Assembly (NCBI RefSeq): GCF_030525755.1
Contig: NZ_JAUNEC010000036.1
Span: 1-17,572, forward strand
Source: Alysiella sp.
GTDB lineage: Bacteria; Pseudomonadota; Gammaproteobacteria; Burkholderiales; Neisseriaceae
Length of the DNA stretch: 17,572 nucleotides
Reading direction: 5' to 3'
Shown piece after piece: positions 1-5,831 of the stretch. A program made the position numbers and the translations under genes. The stretch's first letter is position 1, and each line of letters begins with the position of its first letter. The notes below the pieces were generated by a model. The model was not told where the DNA came from, did not search any database, and worked only from the letters and a program-made list of their open reading frames with translations.

Positions 1-72
1 ATCACAGGCGTGATTTCGCTGATTGCGGTTATGGCAGCAAGCGATTATTCGGGCAGGGAGTTGAATGATTAA
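1..72 (+). CDS. C-terminal end of a plus-strand protein (5' cut by window), possibly an MFS permease
   Basis: Frame 1 is open from the first base to a TAA at 70-72 and gives 23 residues that start with a hydrophobic run (ITGVISLIAVMAA) and finish with a short charged tail (SDYSGRELND). A hydrophobic last helix followed by a brief polar tail is how many major facilitator permeases, for example the MHS subgroup, end. That is only an inference from 23 residues. The gene runs toward the convergent dnaJ, and the hairpin at 106-138 separates the two. Too little is visible to name the protein. Confidence 0.5.
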   Translation: MTGVISLIAVMAASDYSGRELND

Positions 73-89
73 AGATGAGCCGCTGTTTC

Positions 90-101
90 AGGCTGCCTGA
101 A
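90..101 (+). repeat. DNA uptake sequence (simDUS), palindromic context
   Basis: Exact AGGCTGCCTGAA. It lies inside a 19-bp odd palindrome at 85-103 whose centre is T94, so the other strand reads the kingDUS form AGGCAGCCTGAA. It sits between two convergent genes. Confidence 0.9.
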
Positions 102-105
102 ACAA

Positions 106-138
106 AACAAGCCATCGTTTTAACCACGATGGCTTGTT
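106..138 (-). terminator. Rho-independent terminator of dnaJ, possibly bidirectional
   Basis: The arms at 106-117 and 127-138 pair perfectly over 12 bp around a 9-nt loop. Read on the minus strand the stem is followed by a T-rich tract (TTTTGTTT), as expected for a terminator 10 bp past the dnaJ stop. On the plus strand the trailing sequence is G-rich and then T-rich, so termination of the upstream plus-strand gene is possible but less clear. Confidence 0.7.
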
Positions 139-147
139 GGGGGTGTT

Positions 148-1287
148 TTAATCAAAAATGTCTTTCAATTTATCAAAAAAACCTTTTTGACGAGGTGTTT
201 GGCTGCGTTCTAAACCTGTGGCAATGGTTTCAAATTCCACCAGTAATTCTTTTTGACGGTCGGTTAAATTTACAGGCGTTTCCACCACCACATGACAATA
301 CAAATCCCCCACCAAACTGCTGCGTACCGATTTGACACCTTTACCTTTAACGCGCAAACGTTTGCCGTTTTGCGTGCCTTCGGGAATGCTCAATTTCACT
401 TTCCCGTCCAAAGTCGGCACTTCCACTTCACCACCCAGAGCCGCAGTCGCAAAACTGATGGGCAACTCACAATGCAAATCGGTTGGGCTGTCTGGGTCGC
501 GCTGGAAAATTTTGTGTTCTTGCACGCTCACATGAACATACAAATCGCCAGCAGGTGCGCCGTGTGTACCTGGTTCGCCCTCGCCTGTTAAGCGAATACG
601 CTGTCCATCATCAATGCCAGCAGGGATATTGACTTCCACCGTTTTGCTGGTTTTGATACGACCGCTGCCATGACATTGTACGCACGGTTCTTTGATTTCC
701 TTGCCTGAACCATGACACGTTGGACAAGTCTGCTGAATTTGAAAAATGGCTTGGCGAACGTGTACCGCGCCTGAACCACCACAAGTACGACACGTTGTGG
801 CTTTGGTACCTGCTTTTGCCCCCGAGCCATGACAAGTGCCACATTCTTCGTAAGTAGGCACGGTAATTTGTTTTTTTACACCTGCTGCGGCTTCTTCCAA
901 AGTCAGCGTGATGCCAATATTGATGTCTTCGCCTTGATAATTTTGTTGGCGTGCCCCACCGCCACCACCAAACATTTGACTGAAAATATCACCAAAGTCA
1001 AAACCTTGTGCGCCGCCAAATCCACCTCCGAAGCCACCAAAACCACCTGCTCCACCCATGCCTTGTTCAAATGCAGCGTGTCCGTATTGGTCATAGGCGG
1101 CTTTTTTCTGTGGGTCGGAGAGCGTGTCATACGCTTTTTGGACTTCTTTGAATTTTTCTTCGGCTTCTTTGTTGTCGGGATTGCGGTCGGGGTGGTATTT
1201 CATCGCCAGTTTGCGATAGGCTTTTTTGATTTCGTCTTCGGACGCACCTTTACTTAATCCCAGTGTTTCGTAAAAATCTTTGCTCAT
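148..1287 (-). CDS. dnaJ: Chaperone protein DnaJ (Hsp40)
   Basis: Cytosolic co-chaperone that delivers unfolded clients to DnaK and stimulates its ATPase. The 379-residue protein has the full type I layout. The J domain covers residues about 4-70 with the HPD motif at 32-34. A Gly/Phe-rich linker covers about 76-113. A zinc-binding region has four CxxCxGxG repeats (C149/C152, C166/C169, C188/C191, C202/C205). The C-terminal client-binding region extends to the end. Length is normal for the family. The ATG at 1287 begins MSKDFYETLG, the standard DnaJ start; the ribosome binding site in front of it is weak. dnaK is not in the window, so the usual dnaK-dnaJ pair is split here. A sigma-32 type promoter at 1331-1358 and a terminator at 106-138 make it look like a single-gene unit. 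Confidence 0.98.
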   Translation of the reverse strand: MSKDFYETLGLSKGASEDEIKKAYRKLAMKYHPDRNPDNKEAEEKFKEVQKAYDTLSDPQKKAAYDQYGHAAFEQGMGGAGGFGGFGGGFGGAQGFDFGDIFSQMFGGGGGARQQNYQGEDINIGITLTLEEAAAGVKKQITVPTYEECGTCHGSGAKAGTKATTCRTCGGSGAVHVRQAIFQIQQTCPTCHGSGKEIKEPCVQCHGSGRIKTSKTVEVNIPAGIDDGQRIRLTGEGEPGTHGAPAGDLYVHVSVQEHKIFQRDPDSPTDLHCELPISFATAALGGEVEVPTLDGKVKLSIPEGTQNGKRLRVKGKGVKSVRSSLVGDLYCHVVVETPVNLTDRQKELLVEFETIATGLERSQTPRQKGFFDKLKDIFD

Positions 1288-1330
1288 GGTTGTGTCTTGT
1301 TTTCAATGAAAAATAAAATGATTGTGCCGT

Positions 1331-1358
1331 ATATGGGGTGCATCGGCAAAAAATCAAG
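1331..1358 (-). promoter_or_regulatory. Sigma-32 (RpoH) heat-shock promoter of dnaJ
   Basis: On the minus strand there is CTTGATT (-35, bases 1358-1352), a 13-bp spacer, and CCCCATAT (-10, bases 1338-1331). The enterobacterial RpoH consensus is CTTGAAA, 11-16 bp, CCCCATNT, so the -10 matches fully and the -35 matches five of seven. It would give a leader of about 36 nt before the dnaJ ATG. A weak sigma-70 reading of the same stretch is also possible (TTGCCG, 17 bp, CACAAT). The -35 overlaps one arm of a poor hairpin (1355-1359 with 1375-1379) that could end the upstream lipoprotein transcript. Confidence 0.7.
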
Positions 1359-1381
1359 CCTTGCTTCGGGTACAGCTTGTT

Positions 1382-1393
1382 TTCAGGCAGCCT
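1382..1393 (-). repeat. DNA uptake sequence (simDUS)
   Basis: Exact copy on the minus strand, 9 bp past the stop of the lipoprotein gene and upstream of the dnaJ promoter. Confidence 0.9.
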
Positions 1394-1402
1394 GCACTCA
1401 TC

Positions 1403-3250
1403 TTATGGATTGTTGGGCTTAAACTGCGCCGCATCAATGCTTCCTGGACTGTATTCATAAAATTGCCATACGGGTTTACGATATGGCAAATTCTTTACGC
1501 GCCAAACACGAGCATGGCTGCCTGAAACCACGCCTTTACCGTCTTGAATGATGACGGCTTTGAGGCTGCCCGAATGGGGCTGGATTTGCCAAAATACGGA
1601 ATTGTGGCTGTTTAACACCAGTACAATCGGTTTGCGGCTTTCAGGTAGCCTAATGGGTAGGCTGCTGTCGCGGTTTCCGCTTTCATAAACTTTGGCATAC
1701 ACCACATCATAATCTGGGTTATTGAGCAGTTGTTGCGCTTCATCATCAGGATAAACCAATATTTTGGGCTGCGGATGCAAGGCAAAACCAACCGTGTGAT
1801 AATGGTTGATGTATTCCACTTCCAAACGGTTTTTGCCTTTTGGCACAATCACATCAAAACTGCCTTCTTGTGGCTGACTGTTATCACGATAATGGTATTC
1901 AAACACTTTTTTGCCGTTGAGCCACACACGCATTTGCGCCCAACTTAAATCGTATTGCATGGACATGGCGGTATCTTCATTCACATTCAGATAACCTGCC
2001 CACAATGCAGCAAATTGTTCTGCTTCAATACTGTGGAATTGATTGGAAACATAATTGATTGCAATATGTGGCACATTTTCTTGTGCAACAGGCTGACCAA
2101 TGGTCTTGTGCGTAAAATAGTAGGCATCAAAACCGCTTTCAGGCAGCGTACGCCCCATTTGGCTTAACCAACTTTGTTCGCCCTCAAAACCATTTTGGCT
2201 GCCCGAACCTGAAACAGGGTTTACTTGGTTTTCACGCTTACCCATTGCATTATCAAAACGCAGGGCTTGACTGCCGCCGCATTGCGCTTTGGCTTGTTCG
2301 TATTCCGCTATGGTTTTTTGGTACAGATTTTGCATTTTTTCAGCGGTGTACCATTGGGCTTTGGTGTAATACGCCGCAGCCTGCTTGCCAAACAAAGTTT
2401 GATTTAATGCTTGAATTTCGGGAAAACCACGCCCCACTTCGCCGCTGCAATGTAAATGCACGCCACCCGAGCAATCACAATTATGCGGTGCCCAATCATC
2501 ATCAATCTGTCGTGCCACACGGTAAACAGGCGCATCGCTGCCTGAAATGTCGCCTACGCCATTTAATGCCACAATCGCTTCAATTTCGGCTTTGTCGTGC
2601 AATTTCAGTTCCACATTAACCAACTCTCGTGCCGACAACACCAAAATTTGCGGTTTATCGGTAGCGGAAACAAACAACTGGGCATCACGCCATTGCCAAT
2701 CTTTACGGTTATTGCTACTTGTGTCCATGCTGCCTCGCACTTGGGCAAATGCTACTTCGGCATTTTTTATGGCTGCCTGAACGTCATTTGCCACCGATTC
2801 GGGCGCACGCGGTCGACTGTCAAGAAAATTGACCGCCATATTATCGGCATGCCATTTCGGTTCATAACGCACTTGTACATCATGACTGCCTTTTTCCAAA
2901 TGCACATCGGTATAGCCGCTACCTTGCAATTTAATCGGTTTGCCAGCAATATCAATTTTTAACTTATTGGCATCACTGTGTTGTATGGTAATTGTCCCTG
3001 TTTCAGGCAGCTTGATTTTACCCTGCCACAACACACCCAATTTCTCGCCTTCAATACCTTGAACCGAATGCACATAGCCAAAACTGATGCGTGCGTGTTC
3101 GCCACCATCCAACCTTTTTTCAGGCTGCTGGGTGTGGTAATACTGCATGCGAAACACGCCATCTACCAAACTCTGTGAAGCATGATTCAGGCTGCCTGAA
3201 AAATGGCAAGCTGCCAATAATAGGGCAAAAAACAGAGCGAACAAACGCAT
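1403..3250 (-). CDS. Large lipoprotein with two PA14-like modules; internally duplicated
   Basis: I do not recognise a named family member. The 615-residue product starts with a signal peptide ending in a lipobox (LLAAC), so Cys15 should be lipidated and the protein is probably in the outer membrane or periplasm. Residues about 31-140 and 375-492 each look like a PA14-type beta-sandwich (for example GVLWQGKIKLPETG and ALWAGYLNVNEDT, each followed by a charged stretch and a GK/GS-(N/H)-x-(L/V)-x-V strand). Each is followed by a second similar unit: residues 200-247 (ILVLSAREL ... ISGSDAPVYRV) and 541-586 (IVLVLNSHN ... VSGSHARVWRV). The protein is therefore a two-domain module repeated twice. 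A Cys-rich patch (C258, C260, C268) and C324 lie between the copies. PA14 domains are often carbohydrate-binding, but the ligand is unknown. A good ribosome binding site (AAGGAA, 3255-3260) supports the start. sbmA lies 68 bp upstream, so co-transcription is likely. Confidence 0.88.
   Translation of the reverse strand: MRLFALFFALLLAACHFSGSLNHASQSLVDGVFRMQYYHTQQPEKRLDGGEHARISFGYVHSVQGIEGEKLGVLWQGKIKLPETGTITIQHSDANKLKIDIAGKPIKLQGSGYTDVHLEKGSHDVQVRYEPKWHADNMAVNFLDSRPRAPESVANDVQAAIKNAEVAFAQVRGSMDTSSNNRKDWQWRDAQLFVSATDKPQILVLSARELVNVELKLHDKAEIEAIVALNGVGDISGSDAPVYRVARQIDDDWAPHNCDCSGGVHLHCSGEVGRGFPEIQALNQTLFGKQAAAYYTKAQWYTAEKMQNLYQKTIAEYEQAKAQCGGSQALRFDNAMGKRENQVNPVSGSGSQNGFEGEQSWLSQMGRTLPESGFDAYYFTHKTIGQPVAQENVPHIAINYVSNQFHSIEAEQFAALWAGYLNVNEDTAMSMQYDLSWAQMRVWLNGKKVFEYHYRDNSQPQEGSFDVIVPKGKNRLEVEYINHYHTVGFALHPQPKILVYPDDEAQQLLNNPDYDVVYAKVYESGNRDSSLPIRLPESRKPIVLVLNSHNSVFWQIQPHSGSLKAVIIQDGKGVVSGSHARVWRVKNLPYRKPVWQFYEYSPGSIDAAQFKPNNP
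3189..3200 (+). repeat. DNA uptake sequence (simDUS) inside the lipoprotein gene
   Basis: Exact copy within the 15-bp odd palindrome at 3186-3200. Read in the gene's frame it encodes FSGSLN, residues 17-22, directly behind the lipidated Cys15, where sequence is usually unconstrained. Confidence 0.9.
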
Positions 3251-3318
3251 GGTGTTCCTTTCAATAAAATGGATAAGGCGACAAAACGGTACAATTTATG
3301 TTTTTAGATGTTCTACCT

Positions 3319-4296
3319 TTAACGGTTCTGACGAATCACTTGTTCAAATGCCTTCAAACGCTTGTAAATGGACAACAATTCCACAATCGTACTCCACGAA
3401 TGCACCAAATACTGAAACGAATCTTGCACTTTACCAAATGCACGCACAATTTGTTGCATTGCCCCCAAAGTCAAAACACCCATAATCAAGCTCGGACCCA
3501 ATGCGATATATGGCACAACCACCGCAAATTGCAAATACGACCAACGCGCCAAATCAAAATACAAATAATGCAAGTACAAGCGATAGTGGTTTTGGCGCAC
3601 ATGGTCAAACAATTGACGCAAAGTTGGGGCTTGGGCACGGTCGGCATGATCTTCACCTAATACCAATTCTTTGCGAAATGCCGCCTCTACCTTTTGATTA
3701 TTGAATTCCAAACCCGGTAATTTGATGCCCACCACCGCCAAAACCACTGTGCCCAAAATGGCAAACAACAAGGCAATGTAAACCAAAGACCCTTCCACAT
3801 GACCTATCCATGGCAATTGCGTTACATTCTTGCTTAAATCGCGCAACATCGGCAAAAACGCCGCCAAAGTCATTACCGAACGCAAAAAACTCACGCCCAA
3901 ATCCTGCATAATGCGCGCAAAACGCATGGTATCTTCTTGTATGCGCTGTGAAGCACCTTCAATATGGCGCACGGTTTGCCAATGTGCGATGTAATAATCG
4001 GTCATGGCGGTGCGCCAACGGAAAATGTAATGGCGCACAAAAAATTCCAACGCAATCGCCAAAGCAATGTAAATCGCTGCAATACGGGCAAAGGTAAAAA
4101 TTTTGGTCAAAAATTCGGGGAAAGAAACGCTATTGGGCGTTTTCAAAATCTCTTGAATGGCATTGTAAAAATCACCAAACCATTGATTGATCTGTACGTC
4201 CAATTCCACTTTATACCAAGTGATCAGCAAAATCAGCAGCGAACCACCGATTGCCCAAACACGCCATTTTTGATTGAAAAAAAAACTGTGGAACAT
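3319..4296 (-). CDS. sbmA: SbmA/BacA-like inner-membrane peptide transporter, short form
   Basis: SbmA/BacA proteins are proton-driven inner-membrane importers of microcins, bleomycin and proline-rich peptides, and are linked to vitamin B12 uptake in some bacteria. Family hallmarks are plain: FRWRTAM at 92-98, RHIEGASQRIQEDTMRFA at 110-127, KLPGLEF at 192-198 followed by RKELVLGED, and SWSTIVELLSIYKRLKAFE at 300-318. E. coli SbmA, recalled from memory, is about 406 residues; this protein has 325. The alignment resumes at the stretch corresponding to about residue 84 of E. coli, while the first six residues (MFHSFF) still resemble the E. coli start. The first two membrane segments are therefore missing. 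An in-frame stop 15 bases before the ATG and a good RBS (AGGA, 4303-4306) show this is the true start. purK lies 69 bp upstream behind a DUS-pair hairpin. Confidence 0.9.
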   Translation of the reverse strand: MFHSFFFNQKWRVWAIGGSLLILLITWYKVELDVQINQWFGDFYNAIQEILKTPNSVSFPEFLTKIFTFARIAAIYIALAIALEFFVRHYIFRWRTAMTDYYIAHWQTVRHIEGASQRIQEDTMRFARIMQDLGVSFLRSVMTLAAFLPMLRDLSKNVTQLPWIGHVEGSLVYIALLFAILGTVVLAVVGIKLPGLEFNNQKVEAAFRKELVLGEDHADRAQAPTLRQLFDHVRQNHYRLYLHYLYFDLARWSYLQFAVVVPYIALGPSLIMGVLTLGAMQQIVRAFGKVQDSFQYLVHSWSTIVELLSIYKRLKAFEQVIRQNR

Positions 4297-4324
4297 GATT
4301 TTTCCTGTTATTTAAATGGATTTA

Positions 4325-4352
4325 AGGCTGCCTGAAACGTTTCAGGCAGCCT
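4325..4352 (-). terminator. DUS inverted pair between purK and sbmA, possible terminator
   Basis: Two exact simDUS copies (4325-4336 and 4341-4352) face each other and form a perfect 28-bp palindrome. The minus-strand RNA would fold into a strong hairpin 13 bp past the purK stop. The following minus-strand bases (TTAAAT) are only modestly T-rich, so it may attenuate rather than stop transcription into sbmA. Confidence 0.55.
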
Positions 4353-4365
4353 AATGAATGGATTA

Positions 4366-5502
4366 TTAACGCAACAAAGCACCATGCAAAGATTGTGCTT
4401 GCTCAAATGCCACATCCGCATTGTTTGCCAACACCGTAAAATGCCCCATTTTGCGCCCTGCTCGTGCCACAGTTTTACCGTATAAATGCAAATGCGCTTG
4501 ACCGTGTTGCACCACATTTTCCCACGCAGGCTCACTGCCATTTTCGCCCCACACATCGCCCAAAATGTTTGCCATACAGCAAGGCGACAACAATCGCGTA
4601 TCGGCTGGCGACAAACCACACATAATGCGAACCTGTTGCTGAAATTGGCTGGACACACACGCATCAATCGTATGATGACCACTGTTGTGTGGACGCGGTG
4701 CAATTTCGTTTACCACCAAATTTTGCTCATCGCCCACCACAAACATTTCCACCGCCAACACACCGACATAATCCAATTCTTCTGCCAAACGCAAAGCCAT
4801 TTGTTTTGCTTGTTCACGCAGTTTTTCAGGCAGCCGTGCAGGTACAATGGAATACGCCAAAATGCCATTTTCATGATGATTTTCAGCAGGGTCAAAAGTC
4901 AACGTATGCCGTGTATCCAAACGGCAAACAATTACCGAAATTTCCGCACGCAAATCTACCTTTTTTTCCAAAACACACGCCACACCACCCAACTTTTCAA
5001 AGGCTGCCTGAACTTCTGCTTCACTATTCACACGAATTTGACCTTTACCGTCATAGCCCAAAGTGGCGGTTTTCACAATACCTGGTAATAAATCAGCGCA
5101 ATTTGCAGCATCATCTGCGCAGTATAAAACACGATACGGCGCCGTTGCCAACCCCGCTTGCGCCATGCGTGCTTTTTCCAAAATGCGGTTTTGTGCTACT
5201 GCCACGCAATCGCCCGATGGTGAAACGCGTGTTTTTTGCGCCAAAGTCCGCATCGCATCGGCATTCACGTTTTCAAATTCGGTCGTTACCGCCGCACATT
5301 GCGCCAGTTGCGCCAGAGCCTTATCGTCATCAAAGGGCGAACACAAATGCACATCGGCAAAACGTGCCGCAGGCGCATTAGGGTCTGGGTCAAGCACCGT
5401 AACACGGTAACCCATGGTTTTGGCAGCCAACGTAAACATGCTACCGAGCTGTCCGCCACCAAGTATGCCCAACATCGCAGGCGGTAAAATAGGAAGCAAC
5501 AT
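4366..5502 (-). CDS. purK: 5-(carboxyamino)imidazole ribonucleotide synthase PurK
   Basis: Cytosolic enzyme of de novo purine synthesis that uses ATP and bicarbonate to carboxylate AIR to N5-CAIR, the substrate of PurE. The 378-residue product has the family's N-terminal nucleotide-binding loop GILGGGQLG (12-20), an ATP-grasp fold over about 100-285 with GYDGKGQ at 149-155, and the signature NEIAPRPHNSGHHT (265-278). The GRKMGHF motif near the end (349-355) is also typical. Length is normal. The ATG at 5502 keeps the short PPAM lead-in also seen in neisserial PurK; no strong ribosome binding site precedes it. purE is not in the window. Its own promoter is suggested at 5534-5561. The gene leads the minus-strand run that continues into sbmA. 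Confidence 0.97.
   Translation of the reverse strand: MLLPILPPAMLGILGGGQLGSMFTLAAKTMGYRVTVLDPDPNAPAARFADVHLCSPFDDDKALAQLAQCAAVTTEFENVNADAMRTLAQKTRVSPSGDCVAVAQNRILEKARMAQAGLATAPYRVLYCADDAANCADLLPGIVKTATLGYDGKGQIRVNSEAEVQAAFEKLGGVACVLEKKVDLRAEISVIVCRLDTRHTLTFDPAENHHENGILAYSIVPARLPEKLREQAKQMALRLAEELDYVGVLAVEMFVVGDEQNLVVNEIAPRPHNSGHHTIDACVSSQFQQQVRIMCGLSPADTRLLSPCCMANILGDVWGENGSEPAWENVVQHGQAHLHLYGKTVARAGRKMGHFTVLANNADVAFEQAQSLHGALLR
5001..5012 (+). repeat. DNA uptake sequence (simDUS) inside purK
   Basis: Exact copy; read on the coding strand it contributes VQAAF (residues 164-168). Confidence 0.9.
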
Positions 5503-5533
5503 GATGATTAATGCAAAAATAAGGAAAGCACGG

Positions 5534-5561
5534 ATTTTAACAGTTTTTTTGTTTTAAACAA
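5534..5561 (-). promoter_or_regulatory. Candidate sigma-70 promoter of purK
   Basis: Minus strand: TTGTTT (5561-5556), 16 bp, TAAAAT (5539-5534). The -10 matches five of six consensus bases and is preceded by TGT, an extended -10. Start of transcription would be near 5527, about 25 nt before the ATG. Confidence 0.5.
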
Positions 5562-5725
5562 TGCCAATGGTACATCACAAATTGTTCAGGCAACCTATTT
5601 CACATCACAAAAACTTGAACACTACCCCAAACCACCAGAACACACGCTCATCATCACTTCACAACCCACAAAAAAATGTTCCAATGTGGTAAAGTACGGC
5701 TTTTGCAATTTATGGTGCAAAACAT

Positions 5726-5754
5726 TTGATTATGCAAACAAAAAGCCGAATATT
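5726..5754 (+). promoter_or_regulatory. Candidate sigma-70 promoter of quiC
   Basis: TTGATT (5726-5731), 17 bp, AATATT (5749-5754); each hexamer matches four of six consensus bases. It predicts a leader of about 70 nt. Confidence 0.35.
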
Positions 5755-5821
5755 GCCAATTAAATTGCGCTTTAAACCACCAAAACAGCATTTTGTAGCG
5801 GATTACCCGTCCGTCCCATTT

Positions 5822-5825
5822 GGAG
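5822..5825 (+). promoter_or_regulatory. Ribosome binding site deciding the quiC start
   Basis: GGAG lies 6 nt before the ATG at 5832. The longer frame begins with a TTG at 5820 that would overlap this site, so the ATG is preferred. Confidence 0.75.
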
Positions 5826-5831
5826 CAAAAC

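Larger units (their letters stand above)
5503..5831. other. Divergent intergenic region between purK and quiC
   Basis: No coding sequence is seen in these 329 bases. They hold a likely purK promoter on the minus strand (5534-5561), a weaker candidate quiC promoter on the plus strand (5726-5754) and a one-mismatch DUS at 5585-5596 (TTCAGGCAACCT). The rest is A+T-rich with no clear repeat or structure. Confidence 0.7.

Noticed and set aside
588..1130. Several overlapping open frames on both strands within dnaJ
   Set aside because: They are out-of-frame shadows of a fully conserved gene and have no ribosome binding sites or recognisable domains.
2998..3013. An LPETG sortase-type motif in the lipoprotein (residues 81-85)
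   Set aside because: It is internal, lacks a following membrane helix and basic tail, and arises from a near-DUS read in frame.
4486..5410. Long plus-strand open frames (up to 230 codons) across purK
   Set aside because: They are antisense to an intact, highly conserved gene, and their composition reflects the reverse complement of purK codons.
5820..5831. A TTG start four codons upstream for QuiC
   Set aside because: It overlaps the GGAG ribosome binding site of the ATG at 5832, and family members start at the position equivalent to that ATG.
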